Source: WHSW01 sp963781265 (GTDB lineage Bacteria > Actinomycetota > Thermoleophilia > Solirubrobacterales > 70-9). Taken from it: a DNA stretch of 64,000 nt. Under the pieces are notes generated by a model that saw only the letters and a program-made list of their open reading frames with translations, searched no databases and was not told where the DNA came from. The stretch is taken from the NCBI GenBank assembly GCA_963781265.1, contig CAWAFH010000003.1, positions 1 through 64,000 of the forward strand, read 5' to 3'. Made by a program: the position numbers and the translations under genes. This document shows positions 1-8,843 of this stretch, piece after piece; the stretch's first letter is position 1; every line of letters begins with the position of its first letter.

Positions 1-835
1 CGGCGGTCGAACGCCGGGCGCTGAGCAGCCCGGCCAGCGCGATCAGCACGCCGGCTATGAAGATCACCGTCCCCATCGCGAACACCTGCGGGGGAATCCC
101 GACCTTGACGGACCCGTAGACCCAGAGCGGGAATGTCAGCGTTTGACCGGCGACGAAGCTGGTGATGATGAAGTCGTCGATCGAGAGCGCCGCGGCGAGC
201 AGCGACGCCGACAGGATCGCCGGGAAGATCACCGGCACGGTGACGAGCCAGAACGCCTGTAGCGGGCTCGCGCCGAGATCGCGGGCCGCCTCGCCCAGCT
301 GGGGGTCGATGTCTCGCAGCCGCGACTGCAGCACGACGACGACGAAGGCGACGTTGAACGCGACGTGGGAGACCAGGATCGTCACGAAGCCGCGATTGAC
401 TCCGAGGTAGACGAACAGCCCTAGCAGCGAGGCCCCGACGACCACGGACGGAGCGGCGATGTCGGCGAGGATCACCAGGTCGCCGACGGCCCGTCCGCGG
501 AAGCGGTACCGGGCCAGTGCCAGGGCGGCGGGCGTGCCGATCGCGACGGCGATCACCGTGCTCAGCGCCGCGACTTCGAGTGAGGTGACGAGGGCCGAGG
601 TCAGGTCGGGGATCTCGAACAGCCGCCGGTACCACTCGGTGGTGAATCCCTGCCAGGCGAAGCTGACCCGTTCGTTGGGTGCCTGGTTGAGGCTGTAGAT
701 GATCATCACGGCGATCGGAACGAACGTCACAGCGACGACCAGAAAGACGTAGGTCGGGAGTACGGCGCGCTTCCATGTCGAGCCCGCGGGCCTCGTGCGG
801 CGTCGGCCGGGCAGAGCCGTCGGTGCCGCGCTCAT
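1..835 (-). CDS. potC: ABC transporter permease, PotC-like (partial, cut by window edge)
   Basis: This is an inner-membrane permease of a spermidine/putrescine-type ABC importer, complete at the N-terminus (MSAAPTALPGRRR) but missing its C-terminal end at the window edge. Several hydrophobic spans are visible, together with the cytoplasmic EAA loop (EAARDLGASPLQAFW) that docks on the ATPase. The ATG overlaps the stop of the upstream potB-like gene (ATGA), so the two are translationally coupled. The partner ATPase (PotA) is not in the window and may lie beyond position 1. Substrate specificity is inferred from family and context only. Confidence 0.88.
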   Translation of the reverse strand, partial: MSAAPTALPGRRRTRPAGSTWKRAVLPTYVFLVVAVTFVPIAVMIIYSLNQAPNERVSFAWQGFTTEWYRRLFEIPDLTSALVTSLEVAALSTVIAVAIGTPAALALARYRFRGRAVGDLVILADIAAPSVVVGASLLGLFVYLGVNRGFVTILVSHVAFNVAFVVVVLQSRLRDIDPQLGEAARDLGASPLQAFWLVTVPVIFPAILSASLLAAALSIDDFIITSFVAGQTLTFPLWVYGSVKVGIPPQVFAMGTVIFIAGVLIALAGLLSARRSTA

Positions 836-1695
836 CCGACGTGCTCCTGCATGGTCCGCGTGCCGAACACCCGCGCGTAGACCGCCATCGCGACCAGCAG
901 CGCGACCATCAGGATCAGTGCCAGCGCGGAAGCGATCGGATAGTTCGCGTTGTTCACGTACTGGGTCTGGATCACGTTGCCGATCATCGTCGTCGACGGC
1001 CCGCCGAGGATGGCGGCGGCCACGTAGTCGCCGACGTTGGTGATTCCCACGAGGACGATGCCGGCGTAGATGCCGGGGGCGGAGAGCGGCAGGATGATGT
1101 ACCGAAACCGGGCCGCGGGGCTCGCGTAAAGGTCCGCGGCGGCTTCGACGTGCCCGATGTCGATCCGCTGCAACGAGACGTAAAGCGGCAGGAGCATGAA
1201 CGGAAGCACGTCATACGTCAGTCCGGCGACGACGGCGAAAGGCGTCGAGAGGACGTGGGTGCTGCCCGGCAGAAGGCCGATGTCCTTGAGTGTCCCGAGG
1301 ACGATTCCGTCGTCGGCGAGGATGAACTGCCAGGCGATGATCCGGATGACGAAGCTGACGAAGAACGGCAGCAGCAGGAGGAACAGCAAGACTGACTTGA
1401 ACCGCCCGCCGTGAAAGGCGATCCAGTACGCCACCGGGTACATGACGACGAGCGCGACCAGCGTAGAGATGGCGCCGTAGAGGAACGAGCGCCCGAACTG
1501 GGTCGAGTAGGTCGAGATCGCGTCCCCGAAGATGCTGAAGTTCCAGGTCAGCCTCCAGCCGTCGATCGAGTTGCCGGTCATCAGCGACACGCTCAGGATG
1601 GTCAGCAGCGGCAGGACGAAAAAGACGCCGAGCCAGAGTGCCGTCGGCAGGCTGAGCAGATACGGCACGAGGCCGCTCCTCAGCTTCTGGCTCAT
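832..1695 (-). CDS. potB: ABC transporter permease, PotB-like
   Basis: 287-residue permease of a polyamine-type ABC importer. About six membrane segments are visible, with the EAA motif near the C-terminal half (EAAADLYASPAARFRYI). The start is the ATG of MSQKLRSGLVPYLL, which overlaps the stop of the upstream substrate-binding protein gene (ATGA). The frame stays open far upstream, but that extension lies over the binding-protein gene in another frame and reads as low-complexity Arg-rich noise. It forms a heterodimeric channel with the PotC-like protein encoded next. Confidence 0.9.
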   Translation of the reverse strand: MSQKLRSGLVPYLLSLPTALWLGVFFVLPLLTILSVSLMTGNSIDGWRLTWNFSIFGDAISTYSTQFGRSFLYGAISTLVALVVMYPVAYWIAFHGGRFKSVLLFLLLLPFFVSFVIRIIAWQFILADDGIVLGTLKDIGLLPGSTHVLSTPFAVVAGLTYDVLPFMLLPLYVSLQRIDIGHVEAAADLYASPAARFRYIILPLSAPGIYAGIVLVGITNVGDYVAAAILGGPSTTMIGNVIQTQYVNNANYPIASALALILMVALLVAMAVYARVFGTRTMQEHVG

Positions 1696-2963
1696 GACTG
1701 GATGATCGGGTCGAACGTCGAGGTCCACTCCTCGTGATCGTCGATGCCCTTGAAGTCGTAGTAGGCCACGAGCTGCCTGTTGATCGCCGGGGTCGGGAAG
1801 ACCAGCGGGCTGTCGGCGACGGTCGGGTCGTCGAGCGGGCCCGCGACGATCGGCTTCGCCGCGGGAACCGGAGAGACGTAGTTGACCCAGTCGGTGATCT
1901 GGGCCTGGACGGGCGGACCGTAGAAATAGTTCATCCACTCGATCGCGTCGACGGGGTGGGCGGCGTGGAGGGGGATCATGCAGTTGTCCTGCCAGAACAT
2001 CGCGCCCTCGTCGGGCACGGCGAACTCGAGGTTTGGGTTGCCCGAGACCTGCGCCTGGAAGACGTCGCCGGACCAGGCCATGCTGATCCACGTGTCGCCC
2101 TGCTCCAGTGCCTTGATGTAGCCCTGGTCGTAGTACTGACGGACGATGCCTGCCTCGCGCTGCTCGCGCAGCAGGTCGGCCGCGCGGTGCCAGTCCTCCG
2201 GCGTCGATGTGGAGGGCTCGATGTCGAGCGCGAGCATGCCGATGCTCCCGAGCTCCGTGTTGTCGGCCATCATCCCGACCTTGCCCTTGAAGGCCGGGTC
2301 CCAAAGGTCCTTGAACGAGGTGATCTCGCGGCCGACCATCTCGGGGTCGTAGGCGATGCCGGTGATGCCCGACTGCCAGGCGACGGTGAACTCGTTGCCG
2401 GGGTCGAAGACCGGGTCGCGAACGGCCGGAGACGCGTAGCGCCGGAAGTTCGGCAGCCGGGAATGATCGAGCGGGACCAGCCAGTGGTTCTCGATCATCT
2501 GGGTCAGCTCCCAGCCGTTGCTGATCACGACCATGTCGTAGCCGGTCGACTGCTTGGCCTGGAGCACCGGGCTGATCTGCGCGAAGAACGAGGCGTTGTC
2601 TTGGATGACCGGCCGGTAGTTGACGGTGATCCCCGTCTTGGCGCTGAAGTCGTTGAGCGTCGGCGAGCCGTCCTTGGTCCGGTCGATGTAGAGCGGCCAG
2701 TTGGCGAAGTCGAAGGTGCCCTGCTGCTCCTGCTCGCTCCACCAGCCCTTCCAGTCGAAGCCGTCCTTCCAGCCGGTGTTGCGGGTGCCGGCGATTCCGC
2801 ATGCCGACATGACGCCGGCAAGCGATCCGGCGGCGATTAGCCCGGCGGCGCCGCGGACGAAGCGGCGGCGTGAGTAACGCGGCTCCGTGAGGCCCCGCAG
2901 AAGGTCGGGTCGGGCCGACCGCTCGACCGCCGCCTGGTCTGCGTGCTCGTGGGCCTGGACCAC
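1692..2963 (-). CDS. potD: Spermidine/putrescine-type substrate-binding protein with Tat signal
   Basis: 423-residue extracellular solute-binding protein (PotD/PotF family). The N-terminus carries a twin-arginine signal (SRRRFVRG) followed by a hydrophobic stretch ending in a lipobox-like SAC, suggesting a Tat-exported lipoprotein. The body shows typical PotD phrases (FANWPLYIDRTKDG, ISNGWELTQMIE). I chose the GTG at 2963 because a good GAGGAG Shine-Dalgarno lies seven bases upstream; an ATG at 3035 would add 24 residues without a clear ribosome site. It is coupled to the permease genes and is the second binding protein in this locus. Confidence 0.88.
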   Translation of the reverse strand: MVQAHEHADQAAVERSARPDLLRGLTEPRYSRRRFVRGAAGLIAAGSLAGVMSACGIAGTRNTGWKDGFDWKGWWSEQEQQGTFDFANWPLYIDRTKDGSPTLNDFSAKTGITVNYRPVIQDNASFFAQISPVLQAKQSTGYDMVVISNGWELTQMIENHWLVPLDHSRLPNFRRYASPAVRDPVFDPGNEFTVAWQSGITGIAYDPEMVGREITSFKDLWDPAFKGKVGMMADNTELGSIGMLALDIEPSTSTPEDWHRAADLLREQREAGIVRQYYDQGYIKALEQGDTWISMAWSGDVFQAQVSGNPNLEFAVPDEGAMFWQDNCMIPLHAAHPVDAIEWMNYFYGPPVQAQITDWVNYVSPVPAAKPIVAGPLDDPTVADSPLVFPTPAINRQLVAYYDFKGIDDHEEWTSTFDPIIQS

Positions 2964-3064
2964 TTCCGGACTCCTCAATGGGTTTCCGTAAGCGATGCTA
3001 GTACCCGAGGGTGGGGGGCCGGAAGCAGAAGACAAGCCTGAGGAACACGTGGGCGAGCCGTTCG

Positions 3065-3439
3065 CTAGGTGGTCGCGACTACCCCCTCGCGCGGCGGCGG
3101 GCCGTAGCGGTTATCGATCGGGTCGCTCTCCTGCAGGTGGAAGACGAGCAGCACGATGAACCCGATGATCGGGATGAACGAGATCAAGATCCACCAGCCG
3201 CTGCGGTCGGTGTCGTGCAGTCGCCGGATCGCGACCGAGAGGCTCGGCAGGATCAGTCCCAGCCAGACGAAGAGGGTCAGGAGCATGCTTTCCTCGAAGA
3301 TGGTGCCGTCCATGGCGCTGACGGCGACCGCGAGCAGGATCGCGAACAGGAACCACCACCAGTACGCGGGTCTGGAAGCACGACCATTGAAGTCCACGTA
3401 ATGGGCGAATCCATCCTTCACCGCTTCGGTGAAAGTCAT
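3065..3439 (-). CDS. DUF805 small membrane protein
   Basis: 124-residue membrane protein matching the DUF805 pattern: an N-terminal amphipathic region (VDFNGRASRPAYWWWFLF), several hydrophobic helices and the conserved RRLHDTDRSGWW segment between membrane spans. Function is unknown for the family. The start at 3439 is set by an AGGAG six bases upstream; the frame is open further 5' but overlaps the neighbour gene. It sits between two PotD genes on the same strand, so it is probably co-transcribed with the transporter, though no role in transport is established. Confidence 0.85.
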   Translation of the reverse strand: MTFTEAVKDGFAHYVDFNGRASRPAYWWWFLFAILLAVAVSAMDGTIFEESMLLTLFVWLGLILPSLSVAIRRLHDTDRSGWWILISFIPIIGFIVLLVFHLQESDPIDNRYGPPPREGVVATT

Positions 3440-3470
3440 CCGTTGCTCCTTTATTGGATCCCGCCGCGGG

Positions 3471-4604
3471 CTATACGCCGGTCGCCGCCGCCCAGGCGCG
3501 CTCGATCCGAGCCTCGGCCGCCGCGTCGCCCGGCGTCGGCGTCGTCGGAGAGCAGTTACGCGTGTACTGCTCACTCGGGAAGACAAGTTGGCTGTCGGCC
3601 ATTTCGGGCGCCGTCTCGCGGAGGATCTCGCGCACTCCCGTGCCCGGCGTCACCGATCCGGTCCAGGCATCGATCTGCGCCTGGTGCTCGGGCTCGTAGG
3701 CGTAGTTGATGAACGCGTAGGCGGCGGTGGGATTCGGTGCTCCGACCGGGATCACCCAGTTGTCCCACCACAGAATGCAGCCCTCGTCGGGCATCACCCA
3801 TTGCAGGTCGGGATTGTCGGCCTGCAGCTGGGATGCGTCGGCCGCCCAGCCGATGGCGATGACCGCGTCCCCGGCCGCGAGATCCCGAGCGTAGTCGTTG
3901 CCGGTGAAGCGACGAATCTGCCCCGACTCTCCCGCCTGCTTGATCTTGTCGATCGTGTCGAGCCAGTCCTGCTCGGAAGCAGTCACGGGGTCGATGCCGT
4001 CGGCCTTCATGACCAGGGGTACGACCTCGCGCAGCTCCGTGACCATCTCGACCTTGCCCTTGTACTGCGGGTCGAAGATGTCGTTCACGGAGGTGACGTC
4101 CGGTGCCAGCGCCTTGTTGACGATCAGCCCCGTCATCCCGCCCTGCCATGGAATCGAGTACTCGTGAGTGGGGTCTCCTCCCTGCGATGCGACCGGGTTC
4201 AGATACTTGAGCGCAGGGCCCAGCGCCGACTTATCGAGGCGCTGGATGTAGCCGAGGCTGTACTCCTTCTCGGCGAGCGCGTCGGAGGCGACCATCAGCG
4301 ACCGTCCAGCCGACTCCCCGTTTGCGAGCACCGGCTGCATCTTCCCGAAGAACTCGTCGTATGAGTTGATGTCCTCGACGTACTTGACCGAGACGCCCGT
4401 CGCCTGCTCGAACTCAGGGATCGTCTCCTTGTCGATGTAGAGCGGCCAGTTCGAGATCGCCAGTTCGCCGCCAGGCTTGCCCTGGGCCTCGGCGACTCCG
4501 ACCCCGGTGCTCGTTGATTCGCCAGAGTCCCCGCCGCAAGCGGTCAGGGCGAGGGCCGCGACCAGGCCGGCGACGGCCGCCACTGCGCACCGCGGCCGCT
4601 TCAT
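3471..4604 (-). CDS. potD: Spermidine/putrescine-type substrate-binding lipoprotein
   Basis: 377-residue solute-binding lipoprotein with a Sec signal peptide and lipobox (LALTACGG), followed by a PotD-like fold (ELAISNWPLYIDKETIPEFE, VMPDEGCILWWDNWVIP). It delivers polyamine-like cations or related substrates to the PotBC permeases downstream. Its ATG overlaps the TetR stop codon (ATGA), so regulator and binding protein are one transcription unit. A second, divergent paralogue lies 0.5 kb downstream, suggesting two ligands feeding one permease. Confidence 0.9.
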   Translation of the reverse strand: MKRPRCAVAAVAGLVAALALTACGGDSGESTSTGVGVAEAQGKPGGELAISNWPLYIDKETIPEFEQATGVSVKYVEDINSYDEFFGKMQPVLANGESAGRSLMVASDALAEKEYSLGYIQRLDKSALGPALKYLNPVASQGGDPTHEYSIPWQGGMTGLIVNKALAPDVTSVNDIFDPQYKGKVEMVTELREVVPLVMKADGIDPVTASEQDWLDTIDKIKQAGESGQIRRFTGNDYARDLAAGDAVIAIGWAADASQLQADNPDLQWVMPDEGCILWWDNWVIPVGAPNPTAAYAFINYAYEPEHQAQIDAWTGSVTPGTGVREILRETAPEMADSQLVFPSEQYTRNCSPTTPTPGDAAAEARIERAWAAATGV

Positions 4605-5233
4605 CTGCCGCGCCTCGGCAGGCGCTCGAACCAGCTCCGTAGCGCCGGGCGCAGGATCGTGTTCTCGACGTCGTCGTCCGGGGCGGAGAGCTGTCCCAGG
4701 AGCAGCCCGTCGAGCATCGCCAGGAACATCCGTGCCTCCAGGCGCGGGGACGGGGTCTCGAGTGAAGCGAAGAGGTCCGCCAGCTCATCCTCCCAGGCCA
4801 GGCTCCATTCGCGGCAGATCGCTTCGAGCTCCGGACGGCGCGCCGCCTCCTGCATGAACGCATACTGGGCGACCGTGCGCCAGCGGTCGTCGTCGAGCTG
4901 AGGCAGAAGCAGCTCCGTGAACTCGTCGACCAATCGGGTCTTCGAGAGGCGCCGCCCGCGGATCGGCGCGAGCCGCTCGTGCAACCCCTCGATCTCGAGC
5001 CGGGCGAAGTACTCGAGAGCCTGGCGAAGCATGTCCTGACGCGATGCGAACCAGTACGTGGTCGATCCCGGCGAAACACCCGCCGCGTCGGCGACCGCGC
5101 GATGGGTCACCGCGTCGATGCCCTCCTCGGCGATCAGCCGCAGGGTGGTCTGCAACAGCAACAGGCGCCGCGGGCTGTCCCGATCGCGTTCAAGCACTCG
5201 AGTGCCGAGAGCCTCTGTGGCCGCCATGTACAT
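4601..5233 (-). CDS. TetR-family transcriptional regulator
   Basis: 210-residue TetR/AcrR-type repressor. The N-terminal helix-turn-helix is clear (IAEEGIDAVTHRAVADAAGVSPGSTTYWF), followed by an all-alpha ligand-binding domain. The chosen ATG (MYMAATEALG) lies directly beside a perfect inverted repeat at 5239-5254; ATG 5227 is an equally possible start. The reading frame stays open to 5392, but that extension would overlap the divergent gene and has no HTH function. It probably represses both its own operon (PotD onward) and the divergent decarboxylase gene. Confidence 0.85.
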   Translation of the reverse strand: MYMAATEALGTRVLERDRDSPRRLLLLQTTLRLIAEEGIDAVTHRAVADAAGVSPGSTTYWFASRQDMLRQALEYFARLEIEGLHERLAPIRGRRLSKTRLVDEFTELLLPQLDDDRWRTVAQYAFMQEAARRPELEAICREWSLAWEDELADLFASLETPSPRLEARMFLAMLDGLLLGQLSAPDDDVENTILRPALRSWFERLPRRGR

Positions 5234-5238
5234 TCGTA

Positions 5239-5254
5239 CTGTACGATAGTACAG
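5239..5254. promoter_or_regulatory. Probable TetR operator (inverted repeat)
   Basis: CTGTACGATAGTACAG is a perfect 6-bp inverted repeat with a 4-bp centre, located between the divergent TetR and decarboxylase genes and touching both start regions. A further GTAC lies next to it towards the TetR gene (5227-5244 area). Palindromes of this size in the shared promoter are typical for TetR autoregulation; binding is inferred. Confidence 0.6.
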
Positions 5255-5257
5255 ATC

Positions 5258-7147
5258 TTGACCGGCGCCCGTCTCGACGCCCCGCCAGATGACCAGCGGC
5301 TCGACGACTGCCTCGCGGTGCGTGGCGGTTTCCTGTTCGTCGAGGACTGCTCGGCGCAGGAGCTCGCCCATCGCTTCGGCACTCCGCTTCACGTCGTCTC
5401 CGAGGACCAGCTTCTCCGCAACGTCGATCGCTTCCGGACCGAGTTCGGCACCCGCTGGCCCGGCCAGCTTCTCCTGCTGCCATCGCTGAAAGCGAATCCC
5501 GCGCTGGCGCTGCGGCGCGTTCTCAACCGGGCCGGCGTCGGATGTGACGTGTTCGGGCCCGGCGAGCTCGAGGCGGCCCTTCGCACCGGGACAGACCCGG
5601 CGCTGATCTCGCTCAACGGCCCGATGAAGGGGGATGCGCTGCTCGAGCGCGCCGTGGGCGCCGGCGCGCTGATCACGCTCGACAGCCGCGACGAGCTGCC
5701 GCGGGTCCTGGCCGCCGCGCGGCGCCTCGGTTGCCGCGCCACGGTCCGCCTGCGACTGCGACCGGACCTCGCGGGCTTCGACCAGCCTTCGGAGATGTCA
5801 CCAGAGGGCCTGTCGATCCGCGGTGCGGTCCAGCGCTACAAGGCGGGCATACCCACCGAGGACCTGGTGTCCCTGGCGCGCGCGGACGTGCTCGACCCGG
5901 CGCTCGACCTCGCGGGCGTTCACTTCCATATCGGCCGCCAGTCCGCCGACCCCGCGGTGTGGTCGGGCGCCGTCAACGCGCTGTGCGAACTGCTCGCGCG
6001 CCTGCGCGACATCTGGGCCGGCTGGACGCCGCGCCAGGTCGACGTCGGCGGTGGCTTTCCCGCCCCGCGTGACCCATTCGGCCGCCGCTCGCCGCTTCGC
6101 GCCGACGCCCCCGACGAGGCGCCCGGCTTGGACCGGTACGCCGAGGCGATCTGCCCGCGGCTCGTCACCGGCCTCGAGGGGCTCGGCATCGAGCCCGGCC
6201 GCGTACGCCTGGAGCTCGAGCCCGGCCGCGCCCTATATGCGAACGCGGGGATCCACCTCGCGACTGTGCGAAACGTGAAGAGCCAGACAGAGCCCGAACG
6301 GCTCGTCTGGGTCGAGACGGACACCTCGGACTCCTACCTGCCCGATGTCAATCTCGAGCTCAACCGCTGGACCTGCGTTCCCGTGCGGGCTCCGCTCGAC
6401 GCGCCGGACCTGCGCGCCGACGTCACCGGGCGCACCTGCGCCCTCGACGTGCTGGTCGCCGACGCCATCCTGCCGCCGGTCGGGGTCGGAGAGGTGCTCG
6501 CGTTCCTCGACACGGGTGCCTATCAGGACGCGACCGCCTCGAACTTCAACGCACTCGGCCGTCCGGGCACGGTTCTCGTCAACGGCGACGAGGCCGAGCT
6601 GATTCGCAGGCATGAGACCGTCGACGACGTGTTCAGCCGCGATTTGATCCCCGCGAGGTTGCTCGACCGGGAGTCGGAGACGGGCGAGGAAGGCTGGCGG
6701 GTCAGCGGCATCGACCACGCTTCCGTCAGCTGCGCGGACCTGGATCGCTCGCTCCATTTCTACTGCGACCTGCTCGGCCTGGCCCCGCGCGCTCGAGGCG
6801 AGGCCGAGGGCGCGGAGTTCGAGGTCAGCGGCATTTCGGAGCCCGAGGTGCGCTGGGCCGACCTCGTGCTGCCCGGAGGGCACGTACTCGAGTTGATCGA
6901 GTACGTACGCCCGCGAGGACGGCCGATTCGCCCGGACCCCAACGACCCCGGCGCAACGCACATCTCGTTTCGCGTTGCCGATGCCGCTGCGGTCCACCGG
7001 CGCCTCTCAGACGCGGGCGTGGCAGTTCGCGGCGAGCCGATAACGATCGGCACTCCCGGGGCCTGGCGCGGAGCCCGCGTCTTCTACTGCACGGACCCGG
7101 ATGGGGTAACGATCGAGCTGATCCAGCCGGCCGCGACTTCCTCGTGA
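5258..7147 (+). CDS. PLP-dependent DAP/ornithine decarboxylase-like protein fused to a VOC domain
   Basis: About 629 residues. Residues 1-470 are a fold-III PLP decarboxylase (alanine-racemase barrel plus sheet domain): PLP Lys78 in LPSLKANP, the HFHIGRQ motif, glycine-rich VDVGGGFPAP, phosphate-binding ELEPGRALY and a retained Cys in GRTCALDV. Residues about 480-629 form a glyoxalase/VOC module (GIDHASVSCADLDRSLHFY, FYCTDPDGVTIELIQP), normally a separate enzyme. The TTG start at 5258 is tentative, since there is no clear Shine-Dalgarno; GTG 5318 is an alternative. It is divergent from the TetR and polyamine transport genes, suggesting action on an imported amine or amino acid. The true substrate is unknown. 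Confidence 0.8.
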   Translation: MTGARLDAPPDDQRLDDCLAVRGGFLFVEDCSAQELAHRFGTPLHVVSEDQLLRNVDRFRTEFGTRWPGQLLLLPSLKANPALALRRVLNRAGVGCDVFGPGELEAALRTGTDPALISLNGPMKGDALLERAVGAGALITLDSRDELPRVLAAARRLGCRATVRLRLRPDLAGFDQPSEMSPEGLSIRGAVQRYKAGIPTEDLVSLARADVLDPALDLAGVHFHIGRQSADPAVWSGAVNALCELLARLRDIWAGWTPRQVDVGGGFPAPRDPFGRRSPLRADAPDEAPGLDRYAEAICPRLVTGLEGLGIEPGRVRLELEPGRALYANAGIHLATVRNVKSQTEPERLVWVETDTSDSYLPDVNLELNRWTCVPVRAPLDAPDLRADVTGRTCALDVLVADAILPPVGVGEVLAFLDTGAYQDATASNFNALGRPGTVLVNGDEAELIRRHETVDDVFSRDLIPARLLDRESETGEEGWRVSGIDHASVSCADLDRSLHFYCDLLGLAPRARGEAEGAEFEVSGISEPEVRWADLVLPGGHVLELIEYVRPRGRPIRPDPNDPGATHISFRVADAAAVHRRLSDAGVAVRGEPITIGTPGAWRGARVFYCTDPDGVTIELIQPAATSS

Positions 7148-7926
7148 GCGAGCCGCGAACAGTCTGGGTGACCGGCGCGGCGAGCGGGATGGGCGCCGCC
7201 CACGCTCGGCGGTTCGCCGCGGGCGGCGATCGCGTCGGCCTCTGGGACGTTCGGGCAGATGAGCTGGCGAAGCTCGCCGAGGAGATCCGAGTTGCCGGCG
7301 GCAGCGCCGAGCCCGTCGTCGCCGATGTCACCGATTGGGACGCCGTCCGCGCGGGCGCCGCGCGGCTGCGCGAGAGCCTCGGGCCCGCTCAGGTCGTAGT
7401 CGCGAACGCGGGAATCATCGGCGATGGCACCGAGGTTGCCGATCTTGCGCCCGACGCTTGGCGACGGGTGCTCGACGTGAACCTCACCGGGAGCTTTCTC
7501 ACCACCAAGGCGGCCGTGCCGCAGCTTCGCGAGGCCGGCGGAGCGCGCTCAATGGTCCTCATCTCCTCGATCTGCGGCCTCACCGCCTCGCAGGGCTTCG
7601 CGGCCTACAACGCGTCGAAGCATGGGGTGATCGGTCTCATGCGCACGCTCGCGCACGAGCTTGGGCCGGATGGGATCGTCGTGAACGCCATCTGCCCGGG
7701 TTGGGTGGATACGCCGATGCTGGCAGCGTCGCTCGAAGATGCCGGTGCCGACCCAAGCGACCTCGCGAGCTTCACGTCGATGAACCTGATCGAGCGCCTG
7801 ATCGACCCCGAGGAGGTCACCGAGGCCGTCGTCTGGCTCACCTCACCGAGCTCGAGGGCGGTGACCGGTGTCGTGCTGCCCGTCGACCTCGGACTGATGG
7901 AGAACCGCGCCTGGCCCTCGGCGTGA
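7144..7926 (+). CDS. SDR-family NAD(P)-dependent oxidoreductase
   Basis: 260-residue classical short-chain dehydrogenase. It has the N-terminal cofactor motif TGAASGMG, NAG (VVANAGI), the catalytic Ser (LISSICG) and the YNASK Tyr/Lys pair, followed by the PGWVDTPM loop. The GTG start overlaps the stop of the decarboxylase-VOC gene (GTGA), so the two are coupled and probably catalyse consecutive steps. The substrate cannot be read from sequence. Confidence 0.9.
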   Translation: MSEPRTVWVTGAASGMGAAHARRFAAGGDRVGLWDVRADELAKLAEEIRVAGGSAEPVVADVTDWDAVRAGAARLRESLGPAQVVVANAGIIGDGTEVADLAPDAWRRVLDVNLTGSFLTTKAAVPQLREAGGARSMVLISSICGLTASQGFAAYNASKHGVIGLMRTLAHELGPDGIVVNAICPGWVDTPMLAASLEDAGADPSDLASFTSMNLIERLIDPEEVTEAVVWLTSPSSRAVTGVVLPVDLGLMENRAWPSA

Positions 7927-7974
7927 TTCTCCGTGCCCGCGAATGGGTGCAGCGCTGCCTCTAGGGTGCCTCCA

Positions 7975-8763
7975 ATGCTCGAGAACAGGTCCCGCTCGCT
8001 CGGATTGCTGCTCGACATCGACGGGGTGCTCCACGTCGGCGACGACCCGCTGCCGGGGGCGATCTCGGCCCTCGCGCAGCTGCGCGAAATCACCCGTGGG
8101 ATCCGTCTGGTGACCAACACGACGTCGAAGCCGCGGCGGGAGATCGTCGAGCGGCTCGGGGCGATGGGTTTCCGCGTGCAACCTGAGGAGGTACTCACGC
8201 CCGCGCGCCTGGCGCTGAGACACTGTCGGGAACGCGGGCACCGCCGAGTTCGCCTACTGGTTCGCGATGCGCTGCGCGAGGACCTGGCCGGTCTCGAGGA
8301 GGCGGGGGAGGGCAGCCCAGCCGAGGCATTGGTGCTTGGGGATCTGGGCCCGGACTTCACCGACGCGGTGCTCAATTCCGCCTTCCGGACGCTGCTCGAA
8401 GGAGCGGAGCTGATCGCCCTGCAGCACAATCGCTACTGGCGCAGCGCGGAAGGGTTGGTGCTCGACGTCGGCGCCTACGCCGCTGCGCTCGAGTACGCCG
8501 CCGGGATCGAGGCCGTGGTCGTCGGAAAGCCCTCGCGCCGCTTCTTCGACCAGGCGCTCGCCGAGCTCAAGGTCGAGCCGCAGGCGGCGTTGATGGTGGG
8601 CGACGACATCGAGGCGGACGTCGGCGGTGCGCTCGAGGCTGGAATCCCCGCGGTGCTCGTGCGGACCGGCAAGTACCGTTCCGCGGCCGTCGCTGCATCG
8701 GGGATCGAGCCGACGGCCACCGTCGATTCGATCGCCGACCTTCCGGAGCTGCTGCGCACCTGA
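7975..8763 (+). CDS. HAD-superfamily (class IIA-like) hydrolase
   Basis: 262-residue phosphatase-type HAD protein. Motif I is DIDGVLHVGD, motif II lies in LVTNTTSKPRRE, the Lys motif in VVGKPSRRFF and motif IV in MVGDDIEADVGGAL. The layout with a C2 cap resembles NagD/LHPP-type phosphatases acting on small phosphorylated compounds. I start at ATG 7975; the open frame extends to 7933 without similarity. It follows the SDR by 48 bases on the same strand and is convergent with the HEAT-repeat gene. Confidence 0.87.
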   Translation: MLENRSRSLGLLLDIDGVLHVGDDPLPGAISALAQLREITRGIRLVTNTTSKPRREIVERLGAMGFRVQPEEVLTPARLALRHCRERGHRRVRLLVRDALREDLAGLEEAGEGSPAEALVLGDLGPDFTDAVLNSAFRTLLEGAELIALQHNRYWRSAEGLVLDVGAYAAALEYAAGIEAVVVGKPSRRFFDQALAELKVEPQAALMVGDDIEADVGGALEAGIPAVLVRTGKYRSAAVAASGIEPTATVDSIADLPELLRT

Positions 8764-8843
8764 GCCCCGCTCACGGGATCAGGATGCCTCGGCCGTGCAG
8801 CCGTCCACCGTCGAGCGTTCGCGAGCCCGTCCCGCGATCGCGC

